Assembly: GCA_951635545.1 (NCBI GenBank)
Contig: OX620685.1
Location: 1,922,001-1,986,000 of the forward strand
DNA from: CAG-873 sp910578365
GTDB lineage: Bacteria; Bacteroidota; Bacteroidia; Bacteroidales; Muribaculaceae
Direction: 5' to 3'
DNA: 64,000 nucleotides
Shown here piece after piece: positions 7,921 to 17,178 of the stretch; positions within the stretch are counted from its first letter, which is position 1; every line of letters begins with the position of its first letter. The notes beneath the pieces are model-generated. The model made no database searches. It worked only from the letters and a program-made list of their open reading frames with translations, and was not told where the DNA came from. Both the position numbers and the translations under genes were made by a program.

Positions 7921-9429
7921 ATGAACAGAAAACACGTGATATTAGCTACGATACTTACCGCCGGCGCAATGCTGATGTCTTGCGGCGACGACAAGAACAC
8001 CCCCGATACTCCCGACACCCCGTCGACTCCACAGGAGCCGACGACGGGTGACGTGCGGGTGCTCACCACCACCGCCAACCGTTCGAAGGAACTGGCCCAA
8101 AGCTGGATTGACTTCAGCAAGTCCGACAATATGTCGCCTTCGACCATCCGCCTGGTTCCTTCCGAGGAATTCCAGACCATGGACGGTTTCGGCGCCGCCA
8201 TCACAGGCTCCACCTGCTATAACCTCATGCGCATGAAGCCCGAGGACCGCAAGGAGTTCCTCACCACCACTTTCTCGCCCGACAACGGCTACGGTTTCAG
8301 CTACGTGCGTATATCGATAGGGTGCAGCGACTTCTCGCTGAGCGAGTTTACCTGCTGCGACAAAGAGGGCATCGAAAACTTCGCCCTTACCAGCGAGGAC
8401 ACCGGCTATGTGATTCCCGTCCTCAAGGAGATTCTGGACATCAACCCCGACCTCAAGATTATGGGTACTCCATGGACCGCTCCGCGCTGGATGAAGGTGA
8501 ACAACCTCACCGACCTCAAGCCCCACAACGGTTGGACATCGGGTCAGCTTAATCCCAAGTATTATGCCGACTACGGCGAGTACTTTGTAAAGTGGATTCA
8601 GGCCATGGAAGCCGCCGGGGTGCCCATCTACTCGGTTACTCCGCAGAACGAACCTCTGAACCGCGGCAACAGTGCCTCGATGTACATGGGCTGGGAAGAG
8701 GAGCGCGACTTTATCAAGAACGGCCTCGGTCCGGCTCTGAAAAAAGCAGGCCTTAATACTAAGGTATATGCTTTTGACCATAACTACAATTACGACAATA
8801 TGGCCGACCAGAAGGGCTATCCTACCAACATTTACAAGGATGAGGAAGCCAAGCAGTATCTCGACGGCGCAGCCTATCACAACTATGGCGGCGACAAAGA
8901 AGAGCTCACTGTTGTACACAATGCCACCCCCGGCATGGACCTGGTGTTTACCGAAACTTCAATCGGCACCTGGAACGACGGCCAGAACCTCGACAAGCGT
9001 CTGACCGACGACATGGAGCAGGTGGCTCTCGGCACAGTCAACCGCTGGTGCAAAGGCGTGATTGTATGGAACCTGATGCTCGGCGAAGACAGCGACGGCA
9101 AGTACGGCCCCTACCGTCCCGGCGGCTGCTCGACCTGCTACGGCGCCGTGGACATAAACCGCAACTACACCAAAATGACCAAGAACTCGCACTACTACAT
9201 CATAGCACACCTGTCGAGCGTGGTCCAGCCCGACGCTGTGCGTATCGGTACTAAAGGCTTCACCGCCAATGGCCTTACCTATACCGCCTTCAAGAACCCC
9301 GACGGCAGCTACGCCGTGGTAGCGAGCAACAGTTCGTCGAGCGACATCAAAGCTACAATCGACGACGGCAGCCACCACTTCCCGGTTACTGTGCCTGCCC
9401 GCAGTGCGGTGTCGTTCAGCTGGAAATAA
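7921..9429 (+). CDS. GH30 endo-beta-glucanase, surface lipoprotein (possibly beta-1,6-glucanase)
   Basis: A protein of 502 residues from the ATG at 7921, chosen because it opens a lipoprotein signal (MLMSC, Cys21) followed by a Pro/Thr-rich spacer. The GH30 (beta/alpha)8 core starts near residue 75 (QTMDGFGAAITGSTCYN). The acid/base is Glu244 in VTPQNEPLNRG and the nucleophile Glu345 in LVFTETSIGTWND. A beta-sandwich C-terminal domain ends the protein. Subfamily 3 members act on beta-1,6-glucan; a Bacteroides thetaiotaomicron locus for fungal beta-1,6-glucan pairs such a GH30 with a GH3, as here. Glucosylceramidase-like or xylanase activity is the alternative. The subfamily is inferred, the family is secure. 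Confidence 0.88.
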   Translation: MNRKHVILATILTAGAMLMSCGDDKNTPDTPDTPSTPQEPTTGDVRVLTTTANRSKELAQSWIDFSKSDNMSPSTIRLVPSEEFQTMDGFGAAITGSTCYNLMRMKPEDRKEFLTTTFSPDNGYGFSYVRISIGCSDFSLSEFTCCDKEGIENFALTSEDTGYVIPVLKEILDINPDLKIMGTPWTAPRWMKVNNLTDLKPHNGWTSGQLNPKYYADYGEYFVKWIQAMEAAGVPIYSVTPQNEPLNRGNSASMYMGWEEERDFIKNGLGPALKKAGLNTKVYAFDHNYNYDNMADQKGYPTNIYKDEEAKQYLDGAAYHNYGGDKEELTVVHNATPGMDLVFTETSIGTWNDGQNLDKRLTDDMEQVALGTVNRWCKGVIVWNLMLGEDSDGKYGPYRPGGCSTCYGAVDINRNYTKMTKNSHYYIIAHLSSVVQPDAVRIGTKGFTANGLTYTAFKNPDGSYAVVASNSSSSDIKATIDDGSHHFPVTVPARSAVSFSWK

Positions 9430-9516
9430 TTCTTATCTTAATGTTAAATGTTGAATTACAATTAATTTAACATTTAACATTGAAAAAATCCATTCATCCC
9501 ATTTAAGAAATCACCA

Positions 9517-11562
9517 ATGAAATATACCAGAATCTTTGCCATGCTGCTGGCGTCGGCCGCGCTTGTAAGCGCCTGTAACGACGACGAACTGGCTCCCGGC
9601 AATCCCGTGATGAACATCACCGGCAACCTCGGCAGCGCCTGCTTCGGCGACAGCCTGAGATTTACTGTAAACGCCTCTGACCAGGAGGTGCCTCTGAGCA
9701 CCATCCACGCCGAACTATACTTCGGCGATGAAATGGTGAGTGAGGAAGTTATCCGCACCAAGGAAAGCGGCAAGGACTATGAGGCTGTGGTAGGTGTGCC
9801 TTACCTGGCCAACATCCCCGACGGAAAAGCCACTCTCCGTCTTACTCTGCAGAACATTCACTTCACCACCACCGAACAGATTTACGAAGTGAGCCTTACT
9901 CACCCCGCATATCCCGAACTTACATTCGTGGCCGAAGACGGCACCGAATATAAGATGCAGAAAGACAGTGAGGACTATGTGTACTCCATGACTCAGCGCT
10001 TCCCCGCCGAACTCAAAGGTAAAATTGTGGCTCCGGCCATGGGCGAATTCGGCAACGAAATCACCTTCGGCTACGAGAACAGCGAAATCAAGCCCGGAGC
10101 CGACGGTCTGATTCCATTCTCGAACTCGGCTCCCGGCCGCTATACTGTCAGCTTCAATACATTCAGCTTCGAGGGTTCGCCATTTGTGGTTCTGAGCCTC
10201 AACGGTCAGCAGATGGAATCGACCGGCGAAACCACCAGCGAACTGCAGATGACTCTGGCCAAGGGCGACATAATCACTCCGGCCGGATTCCCCAACTTCA
10301 GCGACTGGTTTATCAACCCCGACTTCTTTACCAAGAATCCCGACGGCACTCTCACCTTCAACGCCTATAACGGCAGCTACGCCATCACTGCCGACACAGG
10401 CAAACTGATGCTGGGCGCCTACAAACTCAACGGCAGCGAAAAAGCTACCCTTAACGAAGACGGCACCGGCGCGGTATGGATTTTAGGCGAGGGCGTAGGC
10501 TTCCCCTCAATCAGCAGCCAGCCCGGCTGGAACCCCGGACAGGGTATCTGTATGGCTCCGGTAGGTGAAAAGACATATCAGCTCACTGTAGTAGGCGGCA
10601 AGACCCTCAACATAGAGTCCGTCAACTTCAAGTTCTTCGGTCAGGACGGCTGGGGAACAGAACTCAGTGGCGACATGCTCACCTCCAAGTCCGACATCAT
10701 TGGTGTGGGCGATGGCAAGAAGGTTGAAGAAGGTGGTAACGGGCACGACAGCGGTAACCTTTATCTGCTTGAAGGCGCGACCATTCAGGATAATGGCGTT
10801 TATGTATTTACACTCGACCTTACCCAGGGTATCAACGACGCTATCCTTACCTCGAAGTTCGCCGGCGAGCAGCAGTTTGAGGAGAAGCCCGTTTATCTCA
10901 ACGAAAAGAAGATGGTCACCAACGACAATCAGGTGTACAGCTTGGTAACCGATCTCAAGCCAGGCGACAAGCTCACCTTCCGTGAGTTCTCCGCCATCTA
11001 CGAACTCTACTACGACCCCGATTTCTTCAGATTCGACGAAAGCGCCGGCACAATCACCTTCCTGCCCATTGCCGGCCACTATAATGTGGTACTGAACAAG
11101 CTCGATAACACCCTTTCCGCCCGGATGGTGAATGCCGACGGCAGCGAGATGACACTGCAGGCCGACGGCTCGGGCGCACTCTGGCTGATGGCATGGGGGC
11201 TTGGTTCGCCCGATCAGGATCACCAGTTTGGCTTTAATCCCGGCGCTGCCTACAGCATGGCTCAGGTTGCCCCCGGAGTATATCAGTTTACCGGCAAGGC
11301 CGGCCCTGAAAAAGACTCGGTCCGCGGCGATCGATACCGTTACGACTATCTCAGCGTCAAGTTCTTCCACCAGAATGGCTGGGGCGGTGAGTTCGGCGCA
11401 GGAGCCTTGAAGATGGCCGGTTCTACAGCTTCGTTGCTGAAGAATACAGGCAACTTCGATCTCGCCGACGGCGTTACCCTCGAACTCGGTGCCACCTATC
11501 GCATGACCGTTGACCTGAGCAAAGGCATCGAAAACGGCACTATTGATTTGGTAAAACTATAA
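9517..11562 (+). CDS. Surface glycan-binding lipoprotein (SusE-position) with duplicated domain
   Basis: A protein of 681 residues with a lipoprotein signal (ALVSAC, Cys20). An N-terminal Ig-like region (to about 130) is followed by a variable part. Two related modules then occur: one from about residue 255 (FINPDFFTKNPDGTLTF ... FKFFGQDGWGTELSG) and one from about residue 490 (YYDPDFFRFDESAGTITF ... VKFFHQNGWGGEFGA). Both contain an LNADG-like turn, a WxLxxGxGxP motif and a WN/FNPG segment. The position between GH30 and GH3 after susD fits a surface glycan-binding protein. It resembles DUF5121/DUF5125-type lipoproteins, but that label is from memory. Aromatic residues in both modules could bind glucan. 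Confidence 0.75.
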   Translation: MKYTRIFAMLLASAALVSACNDDELAPGNPVMNITGNLGSACFGDSLRFTVNASDQEVPLSTIHAELYFGDEMVSEEVIRTKESGKDYEAVVGVPYLANIPDGKATLRLTLQNIHFTTTEQIYEVSLTHPAYPELTFVAEDGTEYKMQKDSEDYVYSMTQRFPAELKGKIVAPAMGEFGNEITFGYENSEIKPGADGLIPFSNSAPGRYTVSFNTFSFEGSPFVVLSLNGQQMESTGETTSELQMTLAKGDIITPAGFPNFSDWFINPDFFTKNPDGTLTFNAYNGSYAITADTGKLMLGAYKLNGSEKATLNEDGTGAVWILGEGVGFPSISSQPGWNPGQGICMAPVGEKTYQLTVVGGKTLNIESVNFKFFGQDGWGTELSGDMLTSKSDIIGVGDGKKVEEGGNGHDSGNLYLLEGATIQDNGVYVFTLDLTQGINDAILTSKFAGEQQFEEKPVYLNEKKMVTNDNQVYSLVTDLKPGDKLTFREFSAIYELYYDPDFFRFDESAGTITFLPIAGHYNVVLNKLDNTLSARMVNADGSEMTLQADGSGALWLMAWGLGSPDQDHQFGFNPGAAYSMAQVAPGVYQFTGKAGPEKDSVRGDRYRYDYLSVKFFHQNGWGGEFGAGALKMAGSTASLLKNTGNFDLADGVTLELGATYRMTVDLSKGIENGTIDLVKL

Positions 11563-11662
11563 TAACTTCTAAGAGGGCCGGCCATGCCGGGTGGCGCAAA
11601 GTTTCTGCAACACCATGCAGGTCGGCCTTCTGACATACTACTCTAAAAATCGTTCCCCTCTG

Positions 11663-13894
11663 ATGAAAAAATTGTTTTTTGGTATTGCACTCATTGCAGC
11701 TATCGGCGTAAATGCGGCTACTCCGGTTTACCTTGATGATTCAAAACCACTTGAAGACCGCGTGGAGGACGCTCTCAGCCGTATGACCCTGCGTGAGAAA
11801 ATCAACCTTATCCATGCCCAGAGCAAGTTCAGCGCCCCTGGTGTGCCGCGTCTGGGTATCCCCGAAATCTGGTGTACCGACGGCCCTATGGGGGTGCGCC
11901 CCGAAGTGCTGTGGGACGAATGGGAGCAGGCCAAATGGACTAACGACTCCTGTACCGCCTTTCCCTCGCTGACCGCTCTGGCGGCTACCTGGGACCCCGA
12001 CATGGCTCTGCTTTACGGCAAAAGCATTGGCGAGGAAGCCCGTTACCGCAACAAAAGCGTGCTGCTCGGCCCCGGCATCAATATCTACCGTACACCGCTC
12101 AACGGACGTAATTTCGAGTACATGGGCGAAGACCCATATCTGACATCGCAGATGGTAGTGCCGTACGTAAAGGGTGTACAGAGCAACGGTGTCGCGGCCT
12201 GTGTGAAGCACTTCGCGCTGAACAACAACGAAATAAACCGCCACACATCGAACCCCATAGTCGATGACCGTACGCTCTACGAAATATATCTGCCCGGCTT
12301 CCGCGCGGCAGCACAGGAGGGCCAGGCCTGGTCGTTTATGGGCGGTTATAACCTTTTCCGCGGCGAACACGCCAGCTACAATCCCATTCTGATGAACGAG
12401 ATTCTCAAGGGCGAATGGGGCTGGGACGGCGCTGTAATCTCTGACTGGGGCGCAGTTCACGATACCCGTACTGCCGTAAGCGGCGGTCTGGATATGGAAT
12501 TCGGTTCGTGGACAAACGGCCTGAGCAACGGTGCCTCCAATGCTTACGACAGCTACTTTCTGGCCGAGCCTTATCTGAAAGGTATCGAAGACGGCACCTA
12601 CAGCACCAAGGAACTCGACGACAAGGTGCGCCGGGTGCTGCGTTTGACCATGCGTACCGCTATGGACCGCAAGCGTCCGTTCGGATCTATGGGCAGCGAC
12701 GAGCATGTTGAGGCCTGCCGCCGTATAGGTGAGGAAGGTGTGGTACTGCTGCAGAACCGCGGCAGCCTGTTTCCGCTCAATCTCGACAAGATCAAAAAGA
12801 TTGCCGTAATAGGCGAGAACGCCATAAAGATGATGACAGTGGGCGGCGGTTCGTCGTCGCTGAAGGCCCGTTATGAGGTCACTCCGCTCGACGGACTCAA
12901 AAAGCGCGTGGGCAACAAGGCTGAAATAGTTTATGCCCGCGGCTATGTAGGTGATCCCACCGGCGAATACAACGGTGTGGTGACCGGTCAGGACCTCAAC
13001 GACCCGCGTTCGCCCGAGGAGCTTCGCGACGAGGCTCTGCGTGTGGCCCGCGATGCCGATGTGGTGCTGTTCTTCGGTGGTCTGAACAAGAGCAATCATC
13101 AGGACTGCGAGGACACTGACCGCGAAAGCCTCGACTTGCCATACGGCCAGAACGAGCTTATCGAGGCGCTTGCCAAAGTGAACCCCAATCTGGCGGTAAT
13201 CAACATCAGCGGTACCGGTGTGGCAATGCCCTGGACCGCCAAGGTTCCAGCCATAATGCAGGCCTGGTATCTGGGCAACGAAACAGGCAACGCTCTGGCT
13301 TCGGTTATCGCAGGCGATGCTAACCCCAGCGGCAAGTTGCCATACACCTATTATGCCACCCTCGATCAGTGCGGCGCACACAAACTCGGCGAATATCCCG
13401 GCCATCCGGGTATCGATGAGCTGGGCAACAAGGTTATGGATATGCCCTACAACGAGGGTATCTTTGTAGGCTACCGTTTCATCGACAAGAACAAGCTCAA
13501 ACCTACCTTCCCCTTCGGTCACGGCATCAGCTACACTACTTTCGAATACGGTAAAGCCGGCATCGACAAGGCTGAAGGCTCGGCCGACGATGTATTTACA
13601 GTAACCATACCCGTTACCAACAGCGGCAGCCGCGAAGGCAAGGAAGTGGTACAGCTTTATATAAGCGATAAAAAGTCGAGCGTTGAACGCCCCGTAAAGG
13701 AACTGAAAGGCTTCCGTAAGGTAAGCCTCAAGCCCGGTGAAACCGCCGAGATTAAGTTTGAAATCGGTCGCGACGCACTAAGCTATTTCGATGCCGACAA
13801 GCACGCATGGGTTTGCGAGCCCGGCGAATTCGAGGCTCTGATAGGCGCCTCGTCGGCCGACATCCGCAGCAAGGTAAAATTCAAAGTGAAGTAA
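11663..13894 (+). CDS. GH3 beta-glucosidase, periplasmic
   Basis: A protein of 743 residues from the ATG at 11663, which opens a normal signal peptide (MKKLFFGIALIAAIGVNA) without lipobox. The GH3 N-terminal barrel includes RLGIPEIWCTDGPMGVR and KHFALNNNEINRH. The nucleophile is Asp261 in AVISDWGAVHDTRT. The second domain runs from about residue 370 (EEGVVLLQNRGSLFPL), and a fibronectin-III-like domain closes the protein (VTNSGSREGKEVVQLYI). It is expected to release glucose from oligosaccharides made by the GH30 enzyme. It is last in the PUL; the gap after it carries a strong hairpin. Confidence 0.93.
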   Translation: MKKLFFGIALIAAIGVNAATPVYLDDSKPLEDRVEDALSRMTLREKINLIHAQSKFSAPGVPRLGIPEIWCTDGPMGVRPEVLWDEWEQAKWTNDSCTAFPSLTALAATWDPDMALLYGKSIGEEARYRNKSVLLGPGINIYRTPLNGRNFEYMGEDPYLTSQMVVPYVKGVQSNGVAACVKHFALNNNEINRHTSNPIVDDRTLYEIYLPGFRAAAQEGQAWSFMGGYNLFRGEHASYNPILMNEILKGEWGWDGAVISDWGAVHDTRTAVSGGLDMEFGSWTNGLSNGASNAYDSYFLAEPYLKGIEDGTYSTKELDDKVRRVLRLTMRTAMDRKRPFGSMGSDEHVEACRRIGEEGVVLLQNRGSLFPLNLDKIKKIAVIGENAIKMMTVGGGSSSLKARYEVTPLDGLKKRVGNKAEIVYARGYVGDPTGEYNGVVTGQDLNDPRSPEELRDEALRVARDADVVLFFGGLNKSNHQDCEDTDRESLDLPYGQNELIEALAKVNPNLAVINISGTGVAMPWTAKVPAIMQAWYLGNETGNALASVIAGDANPSGKLPYTYYATLDQCGAHKLGEYPGHPGIDELGNKVMDMPYNEGIFVGYRFIDKNKLKPTFPFGHGISYTTFEYGKAGIDKAEGSADDVFTVTIPVTNSGSREGKEVVQLYISDKKSSVERPVKELKGFRKVSLKPGETAEIKFEIGRDALSYFDADKHAWVCEPGEFEALIGASSADIRSKVKFKVK

Positions 13895-13931
13895 AGAGTA
13901 CATATTCAGACAAGAGTCTGTGTTAAACGTG

Positions 13932-13962
13932 AACTGCACCCCAAAACTTTTGGAGTGCAGTT
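13932..13962 (+). terminator. Long hairpin downstream of GH3 (terminator or IS-end relic)
   Basis: Arms of 15 nt pair at 14 of 15 positions around a single-base loop (aactgcaccccaaaa / ttttggagtgcagtt). There is no T-run. It closes the PUL, but the sequence also resembles the terminal repeat of some IS3-type elements, so it could be a relic. In the rest of the 303-bp gap (13895-14197) I see no gene, only AT-rich DNA with a possible promoter-like TAATTTCG near 14080. Confidence 0.5.
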
Positions 13963-14197
13963 TCATTATGAAAAAAGCTCCGGTAAGGCTCAGACAACGG
14001 TGGCGGTTGAACGGTTTTTCCCGCTGCGAAGTTGGGTTACGTTTTTTTAACTAAAAAAATGTGGAAGAATCGATAAGGTGTTGTAATTTCGCGGCTCAAA
14101 ACAGCGTTGGGCAAAAAACAGACAGAAGTTTTATGATGGTTTGATTGCATACAAACCGTAGATTATATATTCATACACTTTAAGCATTTGTTCGTAA

Positions 14198-14890
14198 ATG
14201 GATTACAAGACCCTACTATTGGTCGTGTCAATGATTATCGGCGGCACGGCTTTGGCCGGGAACGCACAGTGCCGAAACGGCGGTGTGTGTACGGACGCTC
14301 CTGCGGCGCATGAATTCGCGCTGCAGGACGGCGGTTTTTGTGTCGCTTTGAAGACCAACATGCTTTATGACGCCCTGCTTGTACCCAACGCCGGAGTGGA
14401 GCTGCACGTCGGCAAGGGTTGGACGGTGGGCACCGACTGGGCCTATGCCTGGTGGAAGAACGACGCGCGCCTGTTCTGCTGGCGCGTCTGCGGAGGTTCG
14501 CTCGGGGTGCGCAGGTACATCGAGCGGGCGGCGGCAGAGTCGCCGTTCGCAGGCCACCATGTTGGGGCGTATGCCCAGGTGTTCACTTACGATTTTCAGG
14601 CCGGCCGTCGCGGCTACATGGCCGGGAAGCCGGGCGGCACCCTGTGGGACCAGGCCGGATATGCCTTCGGGCTTGAATACGGCTATTCGCTCCCCGTGGG
14701 TCGCCGCCTCAGCATAGACTTCGCCGTGGGCGTGGGCTACATGGGCGGCAAGTATCATGAATACCTGACCGCCGACGGATGCGACGTCTGGCAGAAGACG
14801 AGCCGCCGCCGCTGGTTCGGCCCCACGAAGGCCGAGGTGTCGCTGGTGTGGACATTGGGCGGTTGCAGTGGGAAAGGAGGTCGCCGATGA
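14198..14890 (+). CDS. DUF3575 outer-membrane protein of fimbrial operon
   Basis: A protein of 230 residues with an N-terminal signal (to about residue 24). The body is a small beta-barrel-like sequence: FCVALKTNMLYDALLVPNAGVELHVGKGWTVG, GSLGVRRYIE, GHHVGAYAQVF, and a final strand TKAEVSLVWTLGG. This pattern is typical of DUF3575 proteins, which occur next to Mfa/FimA fimbrial genes in Bacteroidales. Stop and the next start overlap (ATGA at 14887-14890), implying translational coupling. The gene is more GC-rich than its surroundings. Exact role (assembly or anchoring) is not known from sequence. Confidence 0.8.
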   Translation: MDYKTLLLVVSMIIGGTALAGNAQCRNGGVCTDAPAAHEFALQDGGFCVALKTNMLYDALLVPNAGVELHVGKGWTVGTDWAYAWWKNDARLFCWRVCGGSLGVRRYIERAAAESPFAGHHVGAYAQVFTYDFQAGRRGYMAGKPGGTLWDQAGYAFGLEYGYSLPVGRRLSIDFAVGVGYMGGKYHEYLTADGCDVWQKTSRRRWFGPTKAEVSLVWTLGGCSGKGGRR

Positions 14891-15849
14891 AGAATACGCG
14901 GGGATTTTTCCAATGCCTGACTTTGGGCCTGCTCGGAGTGTTTTTCGGCGCATGTGAACACAAGGAATTATGCATGGACCATTCCCACGCCATGTTGTTC
15001 GACGTGGTGTTCGACTGGGAGCTGGCTCCCGGCGCGGAGCCGGAATCGATGTCGCTATATATGTTTCCGAACGGCAGCGGCAGGCCTGTGCGCCACGAGA
15101 TGCCGGGCAATGCCGGAGGTACGATACGCATCCAGACCGGCAGCTACGGGGCATTGTGCTTCAACGGCGACACCGAATGTATCCGCTGCCTGCACACCGA
15201 AACGCTGGAGGGCTTCGAAATCACCACCCGTGAGGCTTCGCTTCTGCAGGGGTTTTCCCTCCCGGGCTTCAATGCGCCTCCTCCGAGGGCCGAAGGTACG
15301 GAAGGCGAGCGTGTGGCATCGGAGCCGGACATGCTGTGGAGCGGGCGCGCGGAAAGCCTGGTGTTTGACAAAGCCTCGGACCGCAGGACGGCTGTATTTT
15401 TCCCCGAGCCGTCGGTACGCACCTATACCGTCGAGATCCGCGATGCCGAAAATCTGGAGCATGTGTCCGGCATGAGTGCGTCGGTTTCGACGATGGCCGG
15501 CGGAATCTTGCCGGGGCGTGGTCCCGGGGTGCTGACGGAAGAGAAGGTTACGATACCGTTCGAGGTTTCCGTTTCGCCTGACGGCAATTCCATAACGGGC
15601 CGGTTCCGCAGTTTTGGGCATTGCCCGTCGGAGCATAACTCGCACAAGCTGACGGTATACGCCCTGCTTGAAGACGGTACCAAATGGTATTACGTCTACG
15701 ACATCACCCGTATCTTCCACGAGGCTGCCGGGGCGGGCGGCACGCATATCGTTCTCGAAGGCCTTCCCGTGCCGCAGCCGGTAGGCGGCGACGGCTTCGA
15801 CCCCTCGGTGGACGAATGGCAACAGATAGATGTAGACATCGAAATGTGA
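14887..15849 (+). CDS. DUF5119 / Mfa2-like fimbrial anchor lipoprotein
   Basis: A protein of 320 residues starting at the ATG that overlaps the previous stop. It has a lipoprotein signal ending FFGAC (Cys23). The mature part begins EHKELCMDHSHAMLFDVVFDWEL, with the double beta-sandwich pattern of minor fimbrial subunits (for example SLYMFPNGSGRPVRHEMPG and IRIQTGSYGALCFN). The C-terminus (EWQQIDVDIEM) lacks a T9SS domain. DUF5119 proteins are lipoproteins thought to anchor or terminate Mfa/FimA-type fimbriae; that role is taken from the family. GC content is high, as in the upstream gene and unlike the fimbrillin downstream. Confidence 0.75.
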   Translation: MKNTRGFFQCLTLGLLGVFFGACEHKELCMDHSHAMLFDVVFDWELAPGAEPESMSLYMFPNGSGRPVRHEMPGNAGGTIRIQTGSYGALCFNGDTECIRCLHTETLEGFEITTREASLLQGFSLPGFNAPPPRAEGTEGERVASEPDMLWSGRAESLVFDKASDRRTAVFFPEPSVRTYTVEIRDAENLEHVSGMSASVSTMAGGILPGRGPGVLTEEKVTIPFEVSVSPDGNSITGRFRSFGHCPSEHNSHKLTVYALLEDGTKWYYVYDITRIFHEAAGAGGTHIVLEGLPVPQPVGGDGFDPSVDEWQQIDVDIEM

Positions 15850-15911
15850 TAAGCAAATTTTTCTTAGATAAATTATTACCCAAATCTTATTCTTACTAAA
15901 TTCAATTCTTT

Positions 15912-17057
15912 ATGAAACAAAAACTGCTTTTTGCGGGAATGGCTGCAATAGCGGCCTTGACATCGTGTTCGAATGATGAAGCTCTGGAAATCAACAAAGG
16001 GCATGCCATCGGATTCCGTACTGCTATGGCCTCGCGTGCCACGGAAACTACAACCGCCAATCTGGAAGGATTTTTCGTAACGGCTTTCAATGAAAGCACC
16101 AATCCGTATTTCGCCGACCTGGAGTTCAAGAAAGGCACCGGTGATCTGTTCGAGTCCGACACCAAGTACTACTATCCCGGCGACGCCAGGCCGCTGACGT
16201 TCTATGCCTACGCTCCCTCCAAAACTGCTCTGGGCGGAACGATGACAATTACCCAGAATGAGCAGAAGCTTGAAGGTTTCGAGCCTAAGGCCAACATTTC
16301 CGCGCAGGTTGACTTCATCGCCGAGGTTGCCAAGGGCGACGCTACCAACGACGGAGCCAACGGAGCATATCTGGAGTTCTCCCACTGCCTGTCGCAGATC
16401 GAGGTCAAGGCCAAGAGCGGCAACACAAGCTATGACTTCGAGGTCAAGGGTGTCCGCATCGGATGTGTAGGTTCCAAAGGCGACTTCACTTTCCCCACTT
16501 TCTCCGATGAAGGCACCGAAGAACCCGGAACATGGACTCTGACCGAAAACCTCAAGGCCAGCTATGACAAGACGCTGGACGCAGCCGTGAAGCTGTCGAC
16601 CGACGCCGTGTCGCTGATGGCCGGCGACAACGCCATGCTCATCCCGCAGCAGCTGATCGCCTGGGACACAGATGAGCAGCAGAATGCCGGCAAAGGCGCC
16701 TACATAGCCGTGCTTGTGAAGATTACCACCAAATCCGGCGCGCAGGTATATCCTTTCGCCTCTGACCCCACTGACGCTAACGCCGGCTATGCTTGGGCTG
16801 CAATCCCTGTAAGCACCCTTTGGGAAGCCGGTAAGAAGTATGTCTACACTCTCAACTTCACCACCGGCGCAGGATATGTGGATCCGACAGAAGACTATAT
16901 GCCCGGTGTGCCCATCCTCGTAGGTGAAATCAAGTTCAATGTTTCCGTTGAGGATTGGACTGAGGAAACCGCCGGCAACGATATAGACATGCCCAACCAC
17001 TCGGGAGAAGACTACAATCCTGACGAAAACGACACTGAAGATCCGTTTGGCGACTAA
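15912..17057 (+). CDS. Fimbrillin-family major fimbrial subunit (Mfa-like)
   Basis: A protein of 381 residues with lipoprotein signal (AALTSC, Cys19). The mature N-terminus carries NKGHAIGFRTAMASRATETTTANLEGFFVTAF, the typical fimbrillin start. Family members are matured after an arginine in this area (here MASR/AT), letting the donor strand swap between subunits. Further fimbrillin traits are YYYPGDARPLTFYAYAP, VDFIAEVAKGDA and ISFSHCLSQIEVKAK-like text (here LEFSHCLSQIEVKAK). The acidic C-terminus is DYNPDENDTEDPFGD. It follows the two accessory genes by 62 nt and ends at a strong terminator, so it closes the operon. Confidence 0.85.
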   Translation: MKQKLLFAGMAAIAALTSCSNDEALEINKGHAIGFRTAMASRATETTTANLEGFFVTAFNESTNPYFADLEFKKGTGDLFESDTKYYYPGDARPLTFYAYAPSKTALGGTMTITQNEQKLEGFEPKANISAQVDFIAEVAKGDATNDGANGAYLEFSHCLSQIEVKAKSGNTSYDFEVKGVRIGCVGSKGDFTFPTFSDEGTEEPGTWTLTENLKASYDKTLDAAVKLSTDAVSLMAGDNAMLIPQQLIAWDTDEQQNAGKGAYIAVLVKITTKSGAQVYPFASDPTDANAGYAWAAIPVSTLWEAGKKYVYTLNFTTGAGYVDPTEDYMPGVPILVGEIKFNVSVEDWTEETAGNDIDMPNHSGEDYNPDENDTEDPFGD

Positions 17058-17100
17058 TCAGGATGCTGCCTGAAGACTGATTCAGGCATAGTTTTGAACA

Positions 17101-17142
17101 AAATAGGGTGTATCAAAAACTTAATTTTGATACACCCTATTT
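17101..17142 (+). terminator. Palindromic terminator after fimbrillin
   Basis: Perfect 18-bp arms (17101-17118 and 17125-17142) with a 6-nt loop; the base of the stem is A/T-rich. It lies 43 nt after the fimbrillin stop. The IS982 element is inserted exactly at its right foot, so the target duplication TATTT overlaps the arm. Confidence 0.8.
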
Positions 17143-17178
17143 ACGCGAGTTCGGGATAAGGAACACCATAAAAAAGTT

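Noticed and set aside
11741..13522. 593-codon open frame antisense to the GH3 gene
   Set aside because: Shadow of a strongly biased coding strand; the GH3 catalytic motifs on the plus strand leave no doubt about the true gene.
13932..13962. Hairpin as proof of an IS3 insertion
   Set aside because: It resembles an IS3-type terminal repeat, but there is no transposase, second end or target duplication nearby; kept only as a hairpin.
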